A stretch of 64,000 bases of DNA from Lysobacteraceae bacterium. Its GTDB lineage: Bacteria; Pseudomonadota; Gammaproteobacteria; Xanthomonadales; Xanthomonadaceae. A model generated the notes under the pieces. It saw only the letters and a list, made by a program, of their open reading frames with translations. It did no database searches and was not told the DNA's origin. The position numbers and the translations under genes are program-made. Shown here in pieces: positions 19,284-28,471 of the stretch (the first letter of the stretch is position 1; every line of letters begins with the position of its first letter). The DNA lies in contig JAISFF010000015.1 in assembly GCA_031263725.1 (NCBI GenBank), positions 62,001-126,000 of the forward strand. The letters run 5' to 3'.

Positions 19284-21116
19284 TCACTCCACCGTCACCG
19301 CCTTGGCCAGGTTGCGCGGTTTGTCGACATCGGTGCCGCGCGACAGCGCGGTGTGATACGCGAGCAACTGTACCGGAATGGTGTGGACGATGGGACTGAG
19401 CAGACCGGCGTGGCGCGGGGTGCGGATGACGTGCACGCCTTCGGATTCCTCGAAGCAGCTGTCCTGGTCAGCGAAGATGAAAAGTTCGCCGCCGCGCGCG
19501 CGTACTTCCTGAGTGTTGGATTTCAGCTTTTCCAGCAGGCTGTCATTGGGTGCGATCACGACCACCGGCATTTCGCTGTCCACCAGTGCCAGCGGACCGT
19601 GCTTCAGTTCGCCGGCCGGGTAGCCTTCGGCGTGGATATAGGAGATTTCCTTCAGTTTCAGCGCGCCTTCCATCGCGATCGGATAATGCAGCCCGCGGCC
19701 CAGGAACAGGGCGTTGTCCTTGGTCGCGAAATGCTCCGCCCAGGCCATGATCTGCGGTTCCAGGTTCAATGCGTGCTGCACGCTGCCGGGCAGGAAGCGC
19801 AACTGGTCCAGGTATTCCTCTTCCGCGCTGGCGCTGAGGCGGCCGCGCTGTTTGGCCAGCACGCAGGTCAGCTGGAACAGCGCCGCCAGCTGCGTGGTGA
19901 AGGCCTTGGTGGACGCGACGCCGATCTCGGCGCCGGCGCGGGTGTAGAGGATCAGTTCGCTGGCGCGCGGGATCGCGCTCTCGGGCACGTTGCAGATCGC
20001 CAGGCTGTGCGGATGGCCGAGCGCCTTGGCGTATTTCAGCGCTTCCAGCGTGTCCAGCGTCTCGCCGGACTGGGAAATGGTGACGATCAGGTGCCTGGGA
20101 TTCGCGTAGGCCTCGCGATAGCGGTATTCGCTGGCGATTTCCACCGAACAGGGCAGGCCGGCGATGGCCTCGATCCAGTAGCGCGCGGTCAGGCCGGCAT
20201 AATGGCTGGTGCCGCAGGCGAGGATCTGCACGCCTTCGATCTCGCCCAGTATCGCTTCGGCCTTGGCGCCGAACATGGAATGGCAGAACTGGCCGGCATC
20301 GATGACCGCCTCCAGCGTGTCGGCGAGCGCGCTGGGCTGCTCGTGGATTTCCTTCTGCATGAAGTGCCGGTAGGGACCGAGCTCCAGCGAGGCCAGCGAG
20401 ACATCGGACAGATGCACTTCGTATTCGATTTCCCGGTCCTGCTCGTTGAACAGGGAGACGCTGTCGCGGGTGAGCAGGGCGGTCTGGCCTTCGTCCATGA
20501 ACACGACGCGGCGGGTGACCTGCACCAGTGCCGACACGTCCGAGGCGATCATGTTTTCGCCTTCGCCCAGGCCGATCAGCAACGGACAGCCCATGCGCGC
20601 GCAGACCATGCGGTCCGGCTGGGCGCGGCTGACCACGGCGACCGCATACGCGCCGGTCAGTTCGCGCGTAGTGGTCTGCAGCGCGGTCAGCAGGTCCAGT
20701 CCCTGGCTCATGTGGTGATGGATGAGATGGCCGATGACTTCGGTATCGGTCTGCGATTCGAATCCGTAGCCCAGCGCGGTGAGACGCTCGCGCTGGGCTT
20801 CGTGGTTCTCGATGATGCCGTTGTGGACCAACGCCAGTTCGCCGCGACTGATATGCGGATGTGCATTGGCCTCGGTCACGCCACCGTGCGTGGCCCAACG
20901 CGTATGGCCGATGCCCAGGCCGGCATGCAGGTCCTCGGCTTCGGCGGCGGCGGCCATTTCCGCCACCCGGCCGGTCCGGCGCACGCGGCGCATCTGGCCC
21001 TCGCTGAGCACGGCGATGCCGGAGGAGTCGTAACCCCGGTATTCCAGGCGCTTGAGTCCTTCAATCAGTACCGGAACCACATCACGATCGGAAATCGCGC
21101 CCACAATGCCGCACAT
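19284..21116 (-). CDS. glmS: Glutamine-fructose-6-phosphate aminotransferase (isomerising)
   Basis: 610 residues. First step of UDP-GlcNAc synthesis: makes glucosamine-6-phosphate from fructose-6-phosphate and glutamine. The N-terminal glutaminase has the nucleophile Cys2 (MCGIVG) and RWATHG; two SIS sugar-isomerase domains follow, with [16 protein letters not shown] and the C-terminal end [10 protein letters not shown]. Earlier codons in the frame (from 21140) would bury Cys2, so the start is at 21116. The 3' end is the classic Tn7 target, but no insertion is present here. Confidence 0.97.
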   Translation of the reverse strand: MCGIVGAISDRDVVPVLIEGLKRLEYRGYDSSGIAVLSEGQMRRVRRTGRVAEMAAAAEAEDLHAGLGIGHTRWATHGGVTEANAHPHISRGELALVHNGIIENHEAQRERLTALGYGFESQTDTEVIGHLIHHHMSQGLDLLTALQTTTRELTGAYAVAVVSRAQPDRMVCARMGCPLLIGLGEGENMIASDVSALVQVTRRVVFMDEGQTALLTRDSVSLFNEQDREIEYEVHLSDVSLASLELGPYRHFMQKEIHEQPSALADTLEAVIDAGQFCHSMFGAKAEAILGEIEGVQILACGTSHYAGLTARYWIEAIAGLPCSVEIASEYRYREAYANPRHLIVTISQSGETLDTLEALKYAKALGHPHSLAICNVPESAIPRASELILYTRAGAEIGVASTKAFTTQLAALFQLTCVLAKQRGRLSASAEEEYLDQLRFLPGSVQHALNLEPQIMAWAEHFATKDNALFLGRGLHYPIAMEGALKLKEISYIHAEGYPAGELKHGPLALVDSEMPVVVIAPNDSLLEKLKSNTQEVRARGGELFIFADQDSCFEESEGVHVIRTPRHAGLLSPIVHTIPVQLLAYHTALSRGTDVDKPRNLAKAVTVE

Positions 21117-21505
21117 AGCGAGTCCTGAGCAGATGAACAACTGTCCATTCTAGCGGACCCGGCATTGCGGATTCCTTTCCGCCGCTTGGGCGCGCGGCAA
21201 TCTGTCCGGCGGGACCGTCCGGCGGACACTGCGCGTCAGGAAAAAATTCCAGCGCCCGTGCAAGGCCGTCCGCGCGCCGGGGCACGATGCCGGTTTCGGC
21301 ATGGATACGGCCGGCGGTCAGCCCTTCGGCCGACTGGATGCTGCCCAACAGGCGGGTCATGCCGAATATCGGTGTTTCGATATCATCCTCGCCAGCCATG
21401 GACGCCCGCTGGTCCATGACCGGGATGGATGCCGCGTCGTCGTCGTCCTCCTCCTGGCCGACAACCGAACAGCAAGGCATCATCCGTGGCGAATTCGCAT
21501 CCCGC
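21117..21505. other. Intergenic region glmS-ctpA
   Basis: A 389-base stretch between two minus-strand genes. A 133-codon frame on the minus strand (21082-21483) overlaps the glmS start and has an acidic run (EEDDDDA), but no family resemblance, so I do not call it. The glmS promoter must be here. Confidence 0.45.
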
Positions 21506-22840
21506 TCATTCCATGCGCCATCCCGGGTTTGCCGTCGCCATGCGCTTCAACTCGGCGAGCGCGGAGGCGATGGGTTCGTCGCCGGGCAATGCTTCGCCGG
21601 CCTGGTTGTCGTCATCCTCGCTGTCGCCATGCAGATGGCCCGGCAGCGTGGCTTCGCTCAGCCCGGGCAGGCCCGAGAGCGTGTCGTCGGTTTCCTTGGC
21701 ATCGGGCTGCAGGACCACATCGGGAACGATGCCGCTGGCCTGGATCGAACGTCCGCTCGGCGTGTAGTAACGGGCGGTGGTCAGCTTGACCGAATCGCCA
21801 TTGTCCAGCGGCAGCACCGTCTGCACCGAACCCTTGCCGAAGGTGCGGCTGCCGATAACGCGCGCGCGCGCGTTATCGCGCAATGCGCCCGCCAGCACCT
21901 CCGCAGCGCTGGCCGAGCCGGCATCGACCAGGATCACCACCGGCGCGCCATCCAGAAGGTCGCCGGGGGTGGCGTTGAATTGCGAATCGCTGACCGCGAT
22001 GCGGCCGCGCGTGCTGACGATGGCGCCGCTTTCCAACAGATCGTCGGCAACCTGCACGGCGGCGGTCAGCAAACCGCCGGGATTGCTGCGCAGGTCCAGC
22101 ACCAGTCCGCGCAGGCGGCCGTTGGCGGAAGACTTCAGCGCTTCCAGGTGCTTCTGGAAATCGGCGCCGGTATCGGCCTGGAAAGTGCTGATGCGGATAT
22201 AGCCGTAACCCGGCTCCGGCATCCGGCTGCGGACGCTGGAGACGCGGATGGTCTCGCGGGTCAGCGGAATGGTCATCGGCTTGGCAACGCCTTCGCGCAC
22301 CACGGTCAGGATGACCTGCGTGCCCGGAGCGCCGCGCAGCGGTTCCATTCCGTCGATCTGGCTGATGGGTTTGCCGTCCACGGCGACGATCACGTCCCCG
22401 GCGCGGATGCCGGCGCGCGCCGCCGGCGTATCGTCGATCGGTGCAACGACTTTCAATGTCGCGTCGGGCTGCTGCACCAGTTCGACGCCGATGCCCTGGT
22501 AGGCGCCGGAAGTCTGCTCATCGAATGCCTGCGCGTCTTCCTTGTCGAAATAGGTGCTGTGCGGATCCAGGTCCAGCAGCAGTCCGCGAACGGCCGATCG
22601 CATCAGCTTGTGGTCGTCCACCGGATCGACATAGGCGGCCTTGACCGCGTTGTAGACCGCGACGTAGCGGCGGATTTCCTCGAGCGGCACCGGAGAGGGA
22701 TTGCCGTCCCCGGCACCGGGGCCGTTGCCTGGTTCGGCTTGGCCGTCGATCGACGGCGGCTGGTCCTGATCCTGATCCTGGGCCAGGGCCGGCCAGGGCA
22801 GCAACAACGACAGCAACAACACGGGACGAAGAATGCGCAT
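21506..22840 (-). CDS. ctpA: C-terminal processing peptidase (S41 family)
   Basis: 444 residues, periplasmic serine protease. Signal peptide at 1-21 (LLLSLLLPWPALAQ), a PDZ domain at about 110-190 (QGIGVELVQQ ... AGIRAGDVIVAVDGKPI), then the S41 catalytic core: the serine in GSASAAE and the lysine in FGKGSVQ. An acidic, disordered tail follows. The ATG at 22840 has AGGAG upstream; the frame is open for 41 more codons but they lack signal features. It follows envC, the usual order in proteobacteria, where both act in cell-wall remodelling. Confidence 0.92.
   Translation of the reverse strand: MRILRPVLLLSLLLPWPALAQDQDQDQPPSIDGQAEPGNGPGAGDGNPSPVPLEEIRRYVAVYNAVKAAYVDPVDDHKLMRSAVRGLLLDLDPHSTYFDKEDAQAFDEQTSGAYQGIGVELVQQPDATLKVVAPIDDTPAARAGIRAGDVIVAVDGKPISQIDGMEPLRGAPGTQVILTVVREGVAKPMTIPLTRETIRVSSVRSRMPEPGYGYIRISTFQADTGADFQKHLEALKSSANGRLRGLVLDLRSNPGGLLTAAVQVADDLLESGAIVSTRGRIAVSDSQFNATPGDLLDGAPVVILVDAGSASAAEVLAGALRDNARARVIGSRTFGKGSVQTVLPLDNGDSVKLTTARYYTPSGRSIQASGIVPDVVLQPDAKETDDTLSGLPGLSEATLPGHLHGDSEDDDNQAGEALPGDEPIASALAELKRMATANPGWRME
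21853..21876. repeat. Perfect 24-bp palindrome inside ctpA
   Basis: The two 12-base halves, CGATAACGCGCG and CGCGCGTTATCG, are exact reverse complements with no spacer. The centre is 12 bases of alternating CG. It encodes part of DNARARVIG, a conserved stretch, so coding constraint may explain it. Confidence 0.7.
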
Positions 22841-22963
22841 GTACCACTCCTGGGGGAAGCCCGTGCCGCAGATACGGCGCGGGAAAGCCTGATTGCACAG
22901 GTTCGAATCGATGGTGCGGGTCCGATTATGCGGGAAACCGGCTCGGCAGTCCGTAGCGCTCAA

Positions 22964-24211
22964 TCAATGACGCTGCAACCAGGAGGCCGGGTCCACCGGC
23001 CGTCCATTCTGGCGCAGCTCGAAATACAGCGCCGGCCGGCCGTGCCCGCCGGAGTTGCCGACCTTGGCGACGGCGTCGCCGCGTTTCACGCGGTCGCCGA
23101 TGTCGCGCAGCAGCGTATCGTTGTGCGCATACAGGCTCATGTAGCCGTTGCCGTGATCGATGATCAGGATCAGCCCGTAACCGGTCATCCACTCCGAAAA
23201 CACCACGGTTCCGTCGGCGACGGCGTTGACCGTGCTGCCCAGCGGCGCACCGATCAGGATGCCGGAGCTGGCATGTCCGTCGGGCAACTGGCCGCCGAAA
23301 CGCGCCAGCAGATCGCCCGAGGCCGGCCAGCTCATGCCGCCGACGCGGGGCAGCGGCGCAGTGGCGACCTGTACGGGCGGACGTGGCGCCGGAGCGGTGG
23401 TCTCCGGCGCGGGCGGCGGTGCGGGCGTGCCGGCAGTGGCCAGTGCGGCGGCCCGCTCGGCCGCGGCTTTCTCCTCGGCGGCACGGCGGGCGGCTGCCGC
23501 GCGCAACGAGGCCAGCAATCGCTCCAGCGCCTGCGCGTCCTGGCCCAGCGCGCGTTCGCGAGTGCCACGGTCACGATACTGCTTGTCCAGATCGGCGACC
23601 GCGGCATTGCGCGCCTCGCGGTCGCTCCGCAACTGTGCCAGTTGCCTCTGTTGGGCCTGGCGTGTCGCTTCCAGGGCAGCCTGGCGTTCGCCGATTCGGG
23701 TTTCGGTGGCCCGCAGCGTCTCCAGGCCGGCGGTGATGGCGGTCATGCGCCGGGTGCGTTCCCGCTGGGCGTAGCGGTGGTAGGCCAGCACGCGATTGAC
23801 ATCGGCGCTGCGGTCCTGCCCCAGCAACAGCTTCAGCGGCGCATGCGAACCCAGCGCATAGCTGGCGCGCAGCATGTTGGCCAACTGTTCGCGGTTTTCC
23901 TCCAGTCCGCGCCGCATGCGATCGCGTTGCCGCTGCAACTCGTCCAGCGCCGCCTGCTCGCGGCGCTGCGCGGCCTCGGTTTCGCTCAGCGCACGGCTGG
24001 AGCGGTTGATCTTTTCCTCGGCGTCGCGCAACTGCCGCGCGGCGTTGCCACGGTCGCCTTCCAGCTTGCGCCGCTCCTGGGCGATGCTGCGCAACTCGCC
24101 GCGGATGCGATCGAGACGGCGCTCGGCGTCGTGCTGGTCCTGGGCCTGCGCCGAAGCGGCCAGCAGCATCGACAGCGCGAGCGAAAGGCGCTGGAAAGTC
24201 GAAAGTTTCAT
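22964..24211 (-). CDS. envC: Murein hydrolase activator EnvC
   Basis: 415 residues, periplasmic. Signal peptide (LALSMLLAASAQA), then a long coiled coil (about 25-245, rich in E, R, Q), an Ala/Pro linker, and a C-terminal LytM (peptidase M23) domain at about 295-415. The metal ligands of active M23 enzymes are not all kept (DGHASSGILI in place of HxG(I/V)D; LYFELRQNG in place of HLHFE), as in EnvC, which activates amidases rather than cutting peptidoglycan. The gene is upstream of ctpA with the same direction. Confidence 0.92.
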   Translation of the reverse strand: MKLSTFQRLSLALSMLLAASAQAQDQHDAERRLDRIRGELRSIAQERRKLEGDRGNAARQLRDAEEKINRSSRALSETEAAQRREQAALDELQRQRDRMRRGLEENREQLANMLRASYALGSHAPLKLLLGQDRSADVNRVLAYHRYAQRERTRRMTAITAGLETLRATETRIGERQAALEATRQAQQRQLAQLRSDREARNAAVADLDKQYRDRGTRERALGQDAQALERLLASLRAAAARRAAEEKAAAERAAALATAGTPAPPPAPETTAPAPRPPVQVATAPLPRVGGMSWPASGDLLARFGGQLPDGHASSGILIGAPLGSTVNAVADGTVVFSEWMTGYGLILIIDHGNGYMSLYAHNDTLLRDIGDRVKRGDAVAKVGNSGGHGRPALYFELRQNGRPVDPASWLQRH

Positions 24212-24441
24212 GCTGCCGGGACTGCCACCGGCTGAGCGAGCGACTGGGGCGGACGGATGCGGGCGATCGACACCCGGGTTCTCCAGGACAAGGGGCCAGC
24301 GGGGATTGTAGCGAAGCCGGACGTTGCGGCACGGTCATTGCGGATTGCTGGCGCAAGGGTCCGGCAAGCCGCCTGGAATGGCGGGATATCGCCCGGGTTG
24401 GTCTGACCGGCCGGTTTCGGTAGCCTATGAAGTCGCGACCT

Positions 24442-24447
24442 GGAGGG
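24442..24447 (+). promoter_or_regulatory. RBS that fixes the TTG start of purU
   Basis: GGAGGG with eight bases to TTG 24456. No ATG or GTG in frame is as well placed, so the RBS decides the start. Confidence 0.8.
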
Positions 24448-24455
24448 AAATCCAT

Positions 24456-25307
24456 TTGTCCCAAGACCATATATTGACGCTGTCCTGCCCGGACCGGACC
24501 GGTATCGTCTATGGCGTGACCGGGCTGCTGTTCAAGCTGAACTGCAATATCCGCGATGCGCAGCAGTTCGGCGACGAGGAGACCGGACGTTTTTTCCTGC
24601 GGGTGCATTTCGATCTGGCGGAAGAACTGGATGCCGATTTCCTGCGCGAGCAGTTCGCGCCGTTGGCCGAGCAGTTCTCCATGGACTGGAGCATCCATGA
24701 CGCCCGGCGCCGTGCGCGGCTGCTAGTGCTGGTCAGCAAGCAGGGGCATTGCCTCAACGATCTGCTGTTCCGCGCCCACAGCGGCCAGCTGCCGGTGGAT
24801 ATCGCCGCGGTCGTCTCCAACCATCCGGATTTCAGGGGCCTGGCCGAATCCTATCGCGTGCCGTTCCATCATCTGCCGGTGGATGCGGACAGCCGGGCGG
24901 AACAGGAGGCGCGGATACTGCGGTGCGTGGAGCACGCAAGCATCGATCTGGTGGTGCTGGCGCGCTACATGCAGATCCTGTCCGAGCCGATGTGCCGCGC
25001 GCTGGCGGCGCGCGCGATCAATATCCACCACAGCTTCCTGCCCAGTTTCAAGGGCGCGCAACCCTACCACCAGGCGCACGCGCGCGGCGTCAAGATCATT
25101 GGCGCGACTGCGCATTATGTGACCGCCGACCTCGACGAGGGTCCGATCATCGAACAGGATGTGGCGCGCGTGGACCATAGCCTGACCCCGCGCGATCTGG
25201 TGCGCGTCGGCAGCGATATCGAGTCGCAGGTGCTGGCGCGCGCGGTCCGCCGGCATGTGGAGTACCGGATCCTGCTCAACGGGCACAAGACAGTGGTATT
25301 CCGCTGA
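24456..25307 (+). CDS. purU: Formyltetrahydrofolate deformylase
   Basis: 283 residues. It hydrolyses 10-formyl-THF to formate and THF, supplying formate for purine synthesis. An N-terminal ACT domain (LSCPDRTGIVYGVTGLLF) is followed by the formyltransferase-like domain with NIHHSFLPSFKGAQPYHQA and the catalytic histidine/aspartate in TAHYVTADLDEGPIIEQD. The start is a TTG at 24456: a strong GGAGGG lies eight bases upstream and the protein then begins SQDHILTLSCPD as in the family. Confidence 0.95.
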   Translation: MSQDHILTLSCPDRTGIVYGVTGLLFKLNCNIRDAQQFGDEETGRFFLRVHFDLAEELDADFLREQFAPLAEQFSMDWSIHDARRRARLLVLVSKQGHCLNDLLFRAHSGQLPVDIAAVVSNHPDFRGLAESYRVPFHHLPVDADSRAEQEARILRCVEHASIDLVVLARYMQILSEPMCRALAARAINIHHSFLPSFKGAQPYHQAHARGVKIIGATAHYVTADLDEGPIIEQDVARVDHSLTPRDLVRVGSDIESQVLARAVRRHVEYRILLNGHKTVVFR

Positions 25308-25356
25308 TGCACGGTGATATGCGGGCGAAGCCGATCGTGATGAGGCGGGCGGAACG

Positions 25357-26121
25357 ATGAGCCAAAGACAGCTGATCCTATTGATCGCCCTGATATTGGC
25401 GGTTTCCTGCGGAATGCTGACCGTCTTCAGGGACCGGTATCCCGAGATTCCGATGTTCTCGGAAATCCTCGCCGACCCGGAGGCGGCCGCGGGCCTGATC
25501 CGGTTGAACGCACCGGGCGAACAAGTCGACGATTTCATGTGGCGCGAAGGCTATCCGCATGCCTTCGTGGTCAGCCACGAGAGCAACCCGATCAACGCGC
25601 TGCGCGGCAACAGCGATCGGCACCTGCGCATCTACGACACCGATTTGAATGTGGTGAACGATATCGCCTTCAGCGAGCGCGGCATGCGCGCGCATATCCG
25701 CGAAGATGGGCAGGGCAACCTGTATTACGGAGGAACGCGTTTCCGCGTGCCGGATTATCAGCCCGAAGCCTGGTTCTGCGACGGCGATGGTCCGGACCGG
25801 CCGACCTCCGTGCCGCGCGTCGAATGCGAGCCGCCGGGAGCCATTGCCCGGGCCGATGGCAGGATACGGCCGTTCCAGATGTCCCTGCAGGGCCGCAAAA
25901 GCATGGAGAGCCTGCTCGATGACCGCACATTGACCTATATGGGCTACTACCAGGTGGAAACGACGAATGGGCCGTTCCGGTTCAAGCTGCTGGACGACTA
26001 TGCGCATCCCTCGGTGGAGCGGTATCCGGTCATGCGCGGCCGGCAGGTGCTGCTGTACCGGCCTGGAGGATCGGCCGGCGCGCTGTTCCTGATGCGCGCC
26101 GGCGTGCGGGAAAGACGCTGA
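25357..26121 (+). CDS. Uncharacterised membrane-anchored protein
   Basis: 254 residues. A single N-terminal hydrophobic helix (LILLIALILAVSCGMLTVF) should act as an anchor, with the rest outside the cytoplasm. I do not recognise the family. The body has paired aspartates and glycines (LRIYDTDLNVVND, DGQGNLYYGG) that suggest a beta-rich fold such as a propeller fragment, and ends in a basic tail. It lies 49 bases after purU and could be on the same transcript. Confidence 0.7.
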   Translation: MSQRQLILLIALILAVSCGMLTVFRDRYPEIPMFSEILADPEAAAGLIRLNAPGEQVDDFMWREGYPHAFVVSHESNPINALRGNSDRHLRIYDTDLNVVNDIAFSERGMRAHIREDGQGNLYYGGTRFRVPDYQPEAWFCDGDGPDRPTSVPRVECEPPGAIARADGRIRPFQMSLQGRKSMESLLDDRTLTYMGYYQVETTNGPFRFKLLDDYAHPSVERYPVMRGRQVLLYRPGGSAGALFLMRAGVRERR

Positions 26122-26233
26122 ACGGGCCTGTCGGCCATCGATGCCCGCCAAGTGGGCCATCCGCGAAAAGCGCTCGCCGACGCCGATACACGCGCTGGCG
26201 TATCCTTTGCATTTCCGTAATTGATCCGCGCCC

Positions 26234-27034
26234 GTGTCCGATCTGATTTCCGCCCTGCTGCTGGGCATTCTCGAAGGTCTTACCGAATTCCTGCCCATAT
26301 CCAGCACCGGACATCTTCTGATTGCCCAACACTGGTTGGGCGCGCGCTCGGATTTCTTCAACATCGTCATCCAGGCCGGCGCGATCCTGGCGATCACGCT
26401 GGTGTTCCGGCAGCGGCTGTGGAACCTTGCGACAGGCTGGCGCGATCCGGAAAACCGCGACTACGCCGCCAAGCTGATCGTCGCCTTCATGGTGACGGCG
26501 CTGGTCGGACTGCCGGTGCGTCTGGCGGGATGGGAACTTCCGGAAACAGTGACCCCGGTCGCGTGGGCCCTGATCATCGGCGGCGTCTGGATGGTGGCGG
26601 CGGAGCGACTGGCCGAGCGCGGCGCCCATCCCGACAACGACCACGTCACCTGGAAAGCGGCCATATTGGTGGGGCTGGCGCAAGTCGTCGCGGGCGTGTT
26701 CCCCGGCACCTCGCGTTCGGCGGCGGCGATCTTCATCGCCATGCTGGCCGGTTTGAGCCGGCGTTCGGCGGCGGCGGAATTCGTGTTCCTGGTCGGTATT
26801 CCGACCATGTTCGCGGCCAGCGCCTACGCGTTCCTGGAGCTGGTGCGACACGGCGGCGGCGCGCAGGAATCCTGGCCGGACGTGGCGGTGGCGTTCATTG
26901 CCGCCGTGGTCACCGGCTTCGTCGTCGTCAAATGGCTGCTGGGCTATATCGAATCGCACCGTTTCACCGGATTCGCCGTTTACCGCATACTGCTGGGCAC
27001 GGCCCTGCTGCTGTTCCTGCCAATGGGAGAATGA
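26234..27034 (+). CDS. uppP: Undecaprenyl-diphosphatase
   Basis: 266 residues, polytopic membrane protein with about eight helices. It recycles the lipid carrier of cell-wall synthesis by cleaving undecaprenyl diphosphate; extra copies give bacitracin resistance. The two catalytic motifs are LEGLTEFLPISSTGH at the N-terminus and GVFPGTSRSAA in the middle. The start is GTG at 26234, giving the usual MSDLISALLLGILEG. The glycosyltransferase gene starts one base after the stop codon. Confidence 0.94.
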   Translation: MSDLISALLLGILEGLTEFLPISSTGHLLIAQHWLGARSDFFNIVIQAGAILAITLVFRQRLWNLATGWRDPENRDYAAKLIVAFMVTALVGLPVRLAGWELPETVTPVAWALIIGGVWMVAAERLAERGAHPDNDHVTWKAAILVGLAQVVAGVFPGTSRSAAAIFIAMLAGLSRRSAAAEFVFLVGIPTMFAASAYAFLELVRHGGGAQESWPDVAVAFIAAVVTGFVVVKWLLGYIESHRFTGFAVYRILLGTALLLFLPMGE

Positions 27035-27035
27035 A

Positions 27036-28199
27036 ATGAATACCCCGGTGCCGGTGCCGGCCAAACGGCTGTTGCTGCTCAGCGTCTCCGCGGGCGCCGG
27101 ACATGTCCGCGCCGCCGAGGCCTTGCACGCATGGGCGGCAACCATTTATCCGCAGGTACGGATACAACACCTGGATGCGATGGATTATGTGCCGTCGGGA
27201 TTCCGCGAAATCTATTCGACCCTGTATCTGAAGCTGGTGGCGCGCTATCCCACGCTCTGGTCGTTGCTGTACCAGAGCAGCGACAAGGCCCCGCCCGATG
27301 CGATGGCGCAGAAACTGCGCAGGATGGTCGAACGCCTGAACACCCGCGCCTTGCGCAAGGCGGTGACGGAGTTCGGGCCGGATGCGGTGATATGCACGCA
27401 TTTCCTTCCCGCCGAAATACTGATGCACGAAACCGAACGCGGACGCTTCGATCGTCCCGTCTGGGTACAGGTCACCGACTTCGATCTGCATGGCCTGTGG
27501 GTGATGCCGCATATGGCCGGATATTTCGCCGCCAATGAGGAAGTGGCATTCCGCATGCGCCGCGCGGGAATCGAACCGTCGAAAATACATGTGACCGGAA
27601 TTCCGGTCATGCCAGCCTTCGGCTTCGCGCCGGAGCGGGCGCAATGCGCGAAGGAACTGGGCCTGGACCCGGAACGCTTCACCATCCTGCTGATGGGCGG
27701 CGGAGCCGGGCTGGGCGAACTGGATGCCACCGCCGAACGCCTGCTGACGATCGATCCGGACATGCAGGTCATCGCATTGGCAGGCCGCAATGCGGACCTG
27801 CTGGAGAAACTGCAGACACTGGCGGGCAAGCATTCCGGTCGCCTGTCGCCGCAGGGATTCAGCGACAGGGTTGAACGACTGATGGCCTGTACCGATGTCG
27901 TCGTGACCAAGCCGGGCGGCCTCACCACCTCCGAATGCCTCGCCATGGGGCTGCCGATGATCGTGCATTCGCCGATTCCCGGCCAGGAAGAACGCAACGC
28001 CGATTATCTGCTGGAGCAGGACGCCGCATTGAAGGCGATGGATGATGTGGGGCTGGAATATCGAGTGTGGCAACTGGTGCATGAACCCATGCTTCTGCAA
28101 AGGATACGGGACAACGCAAAGCGACTGGGGAAGCCAGCTGCCGCGAGAGGTGTATTGGCGGTCGTGCTGGGCAAGGCGATTGGTCATGCCAGCGCTTGA
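27036..28199 (+). CDS. GT28-family glycosyltransferase (MGDG synthase/MurG-like)
   Basis: 387 residues, cytosolic face of the membrane. The N-terminus LLLLSVSAGAGHVRAAEAL is the GT28/MGDG-synthase signature; the C-terminal half holds the nucleotide-sugar site (LLMGGGAGLGE, TDVVVTKPGGLTTSEC, GLPMIVHSPIPGQEERNA). Such enzymes transfer Gal or Glc to diacylglycerol, or GlcNAc to lipid II; length and N-terminus favour the diacylglycerol type. Directly after uppP, probably one operon. Confidence 0.85.
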   Translation: MNTPVPVPAKRLLLLSVSAGAGHVRAAEALHAWAATIYPQVRIQHLDAMDYVPSGFREIYSTLYLKLVARYPTLWSLLYQSSDKAPPDAMAQKLRRMVERLNTRALRKAVTEFGPDAVICTHFLPAEILMHETERGRFDRPVWVQVTDFDLHGLWVMPHMAGYFAANEEVAFRMRRAGIEPSKIHVTGIPVMPAFGFAPERAQCAKELGLDPERFTILLMGGGAGLGELDATAERLLTIDPDMQVIALAGRNADLLEKLQTLAGKHSGRLSPQGFSDRVERLMACTDVVVTKPGGLTTSECLAMGLPMIVHSPIPGQEERNADYLLEQDAALKAMDDVGLEYRVWQLVHEPMLLQRIRDNAKRLGKPAAARGVLAVVLGKAIGHASA

Positions 28200-28471
28200 C
28201 TGAAGTCCGGAAGGGCACGTCTGGACGATACTCGTCCGGCAAATGGGCGGCCTTTGTTCGGTGCCTGCGTTGCCGGAATATAAAAACAATCGCACTGAGA
28301 CTGACTTCGTGCCCAAAGCGACTGATCCATGTCTTTATTTGCCTAAAACAGGCAGCGCATTCGATTGCTGATACGCTGTTTTCCTGTGCCCTGCGCAGGC
28401 ACCGCCGAGCACCGTTCGACACACCAACCCGGCCATCGCTTTGCGCTGGCCGGGAAAACACGGCGCGGCGA

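Noticed and set aside
19284..21116. Tn7 attachment site at glmS in use
   Set aside because: The DNA after the glmS stop leads directly into a terminator and the convergent aminotransferase gene; there is no transposon end.
21082..21483. 133-codon minus-strand frame before glmS
   Set aside because: Overlaps the glmS start, no family pattern and no good RBS; left as intergenic DNA.
18507..24235. Two very long plus-strand frames (873 and 982 codons) over glmS, ctpA and envC
   Set aside because: The real genes on the minus strand explain them fully; no domain is seen in the plus frames.
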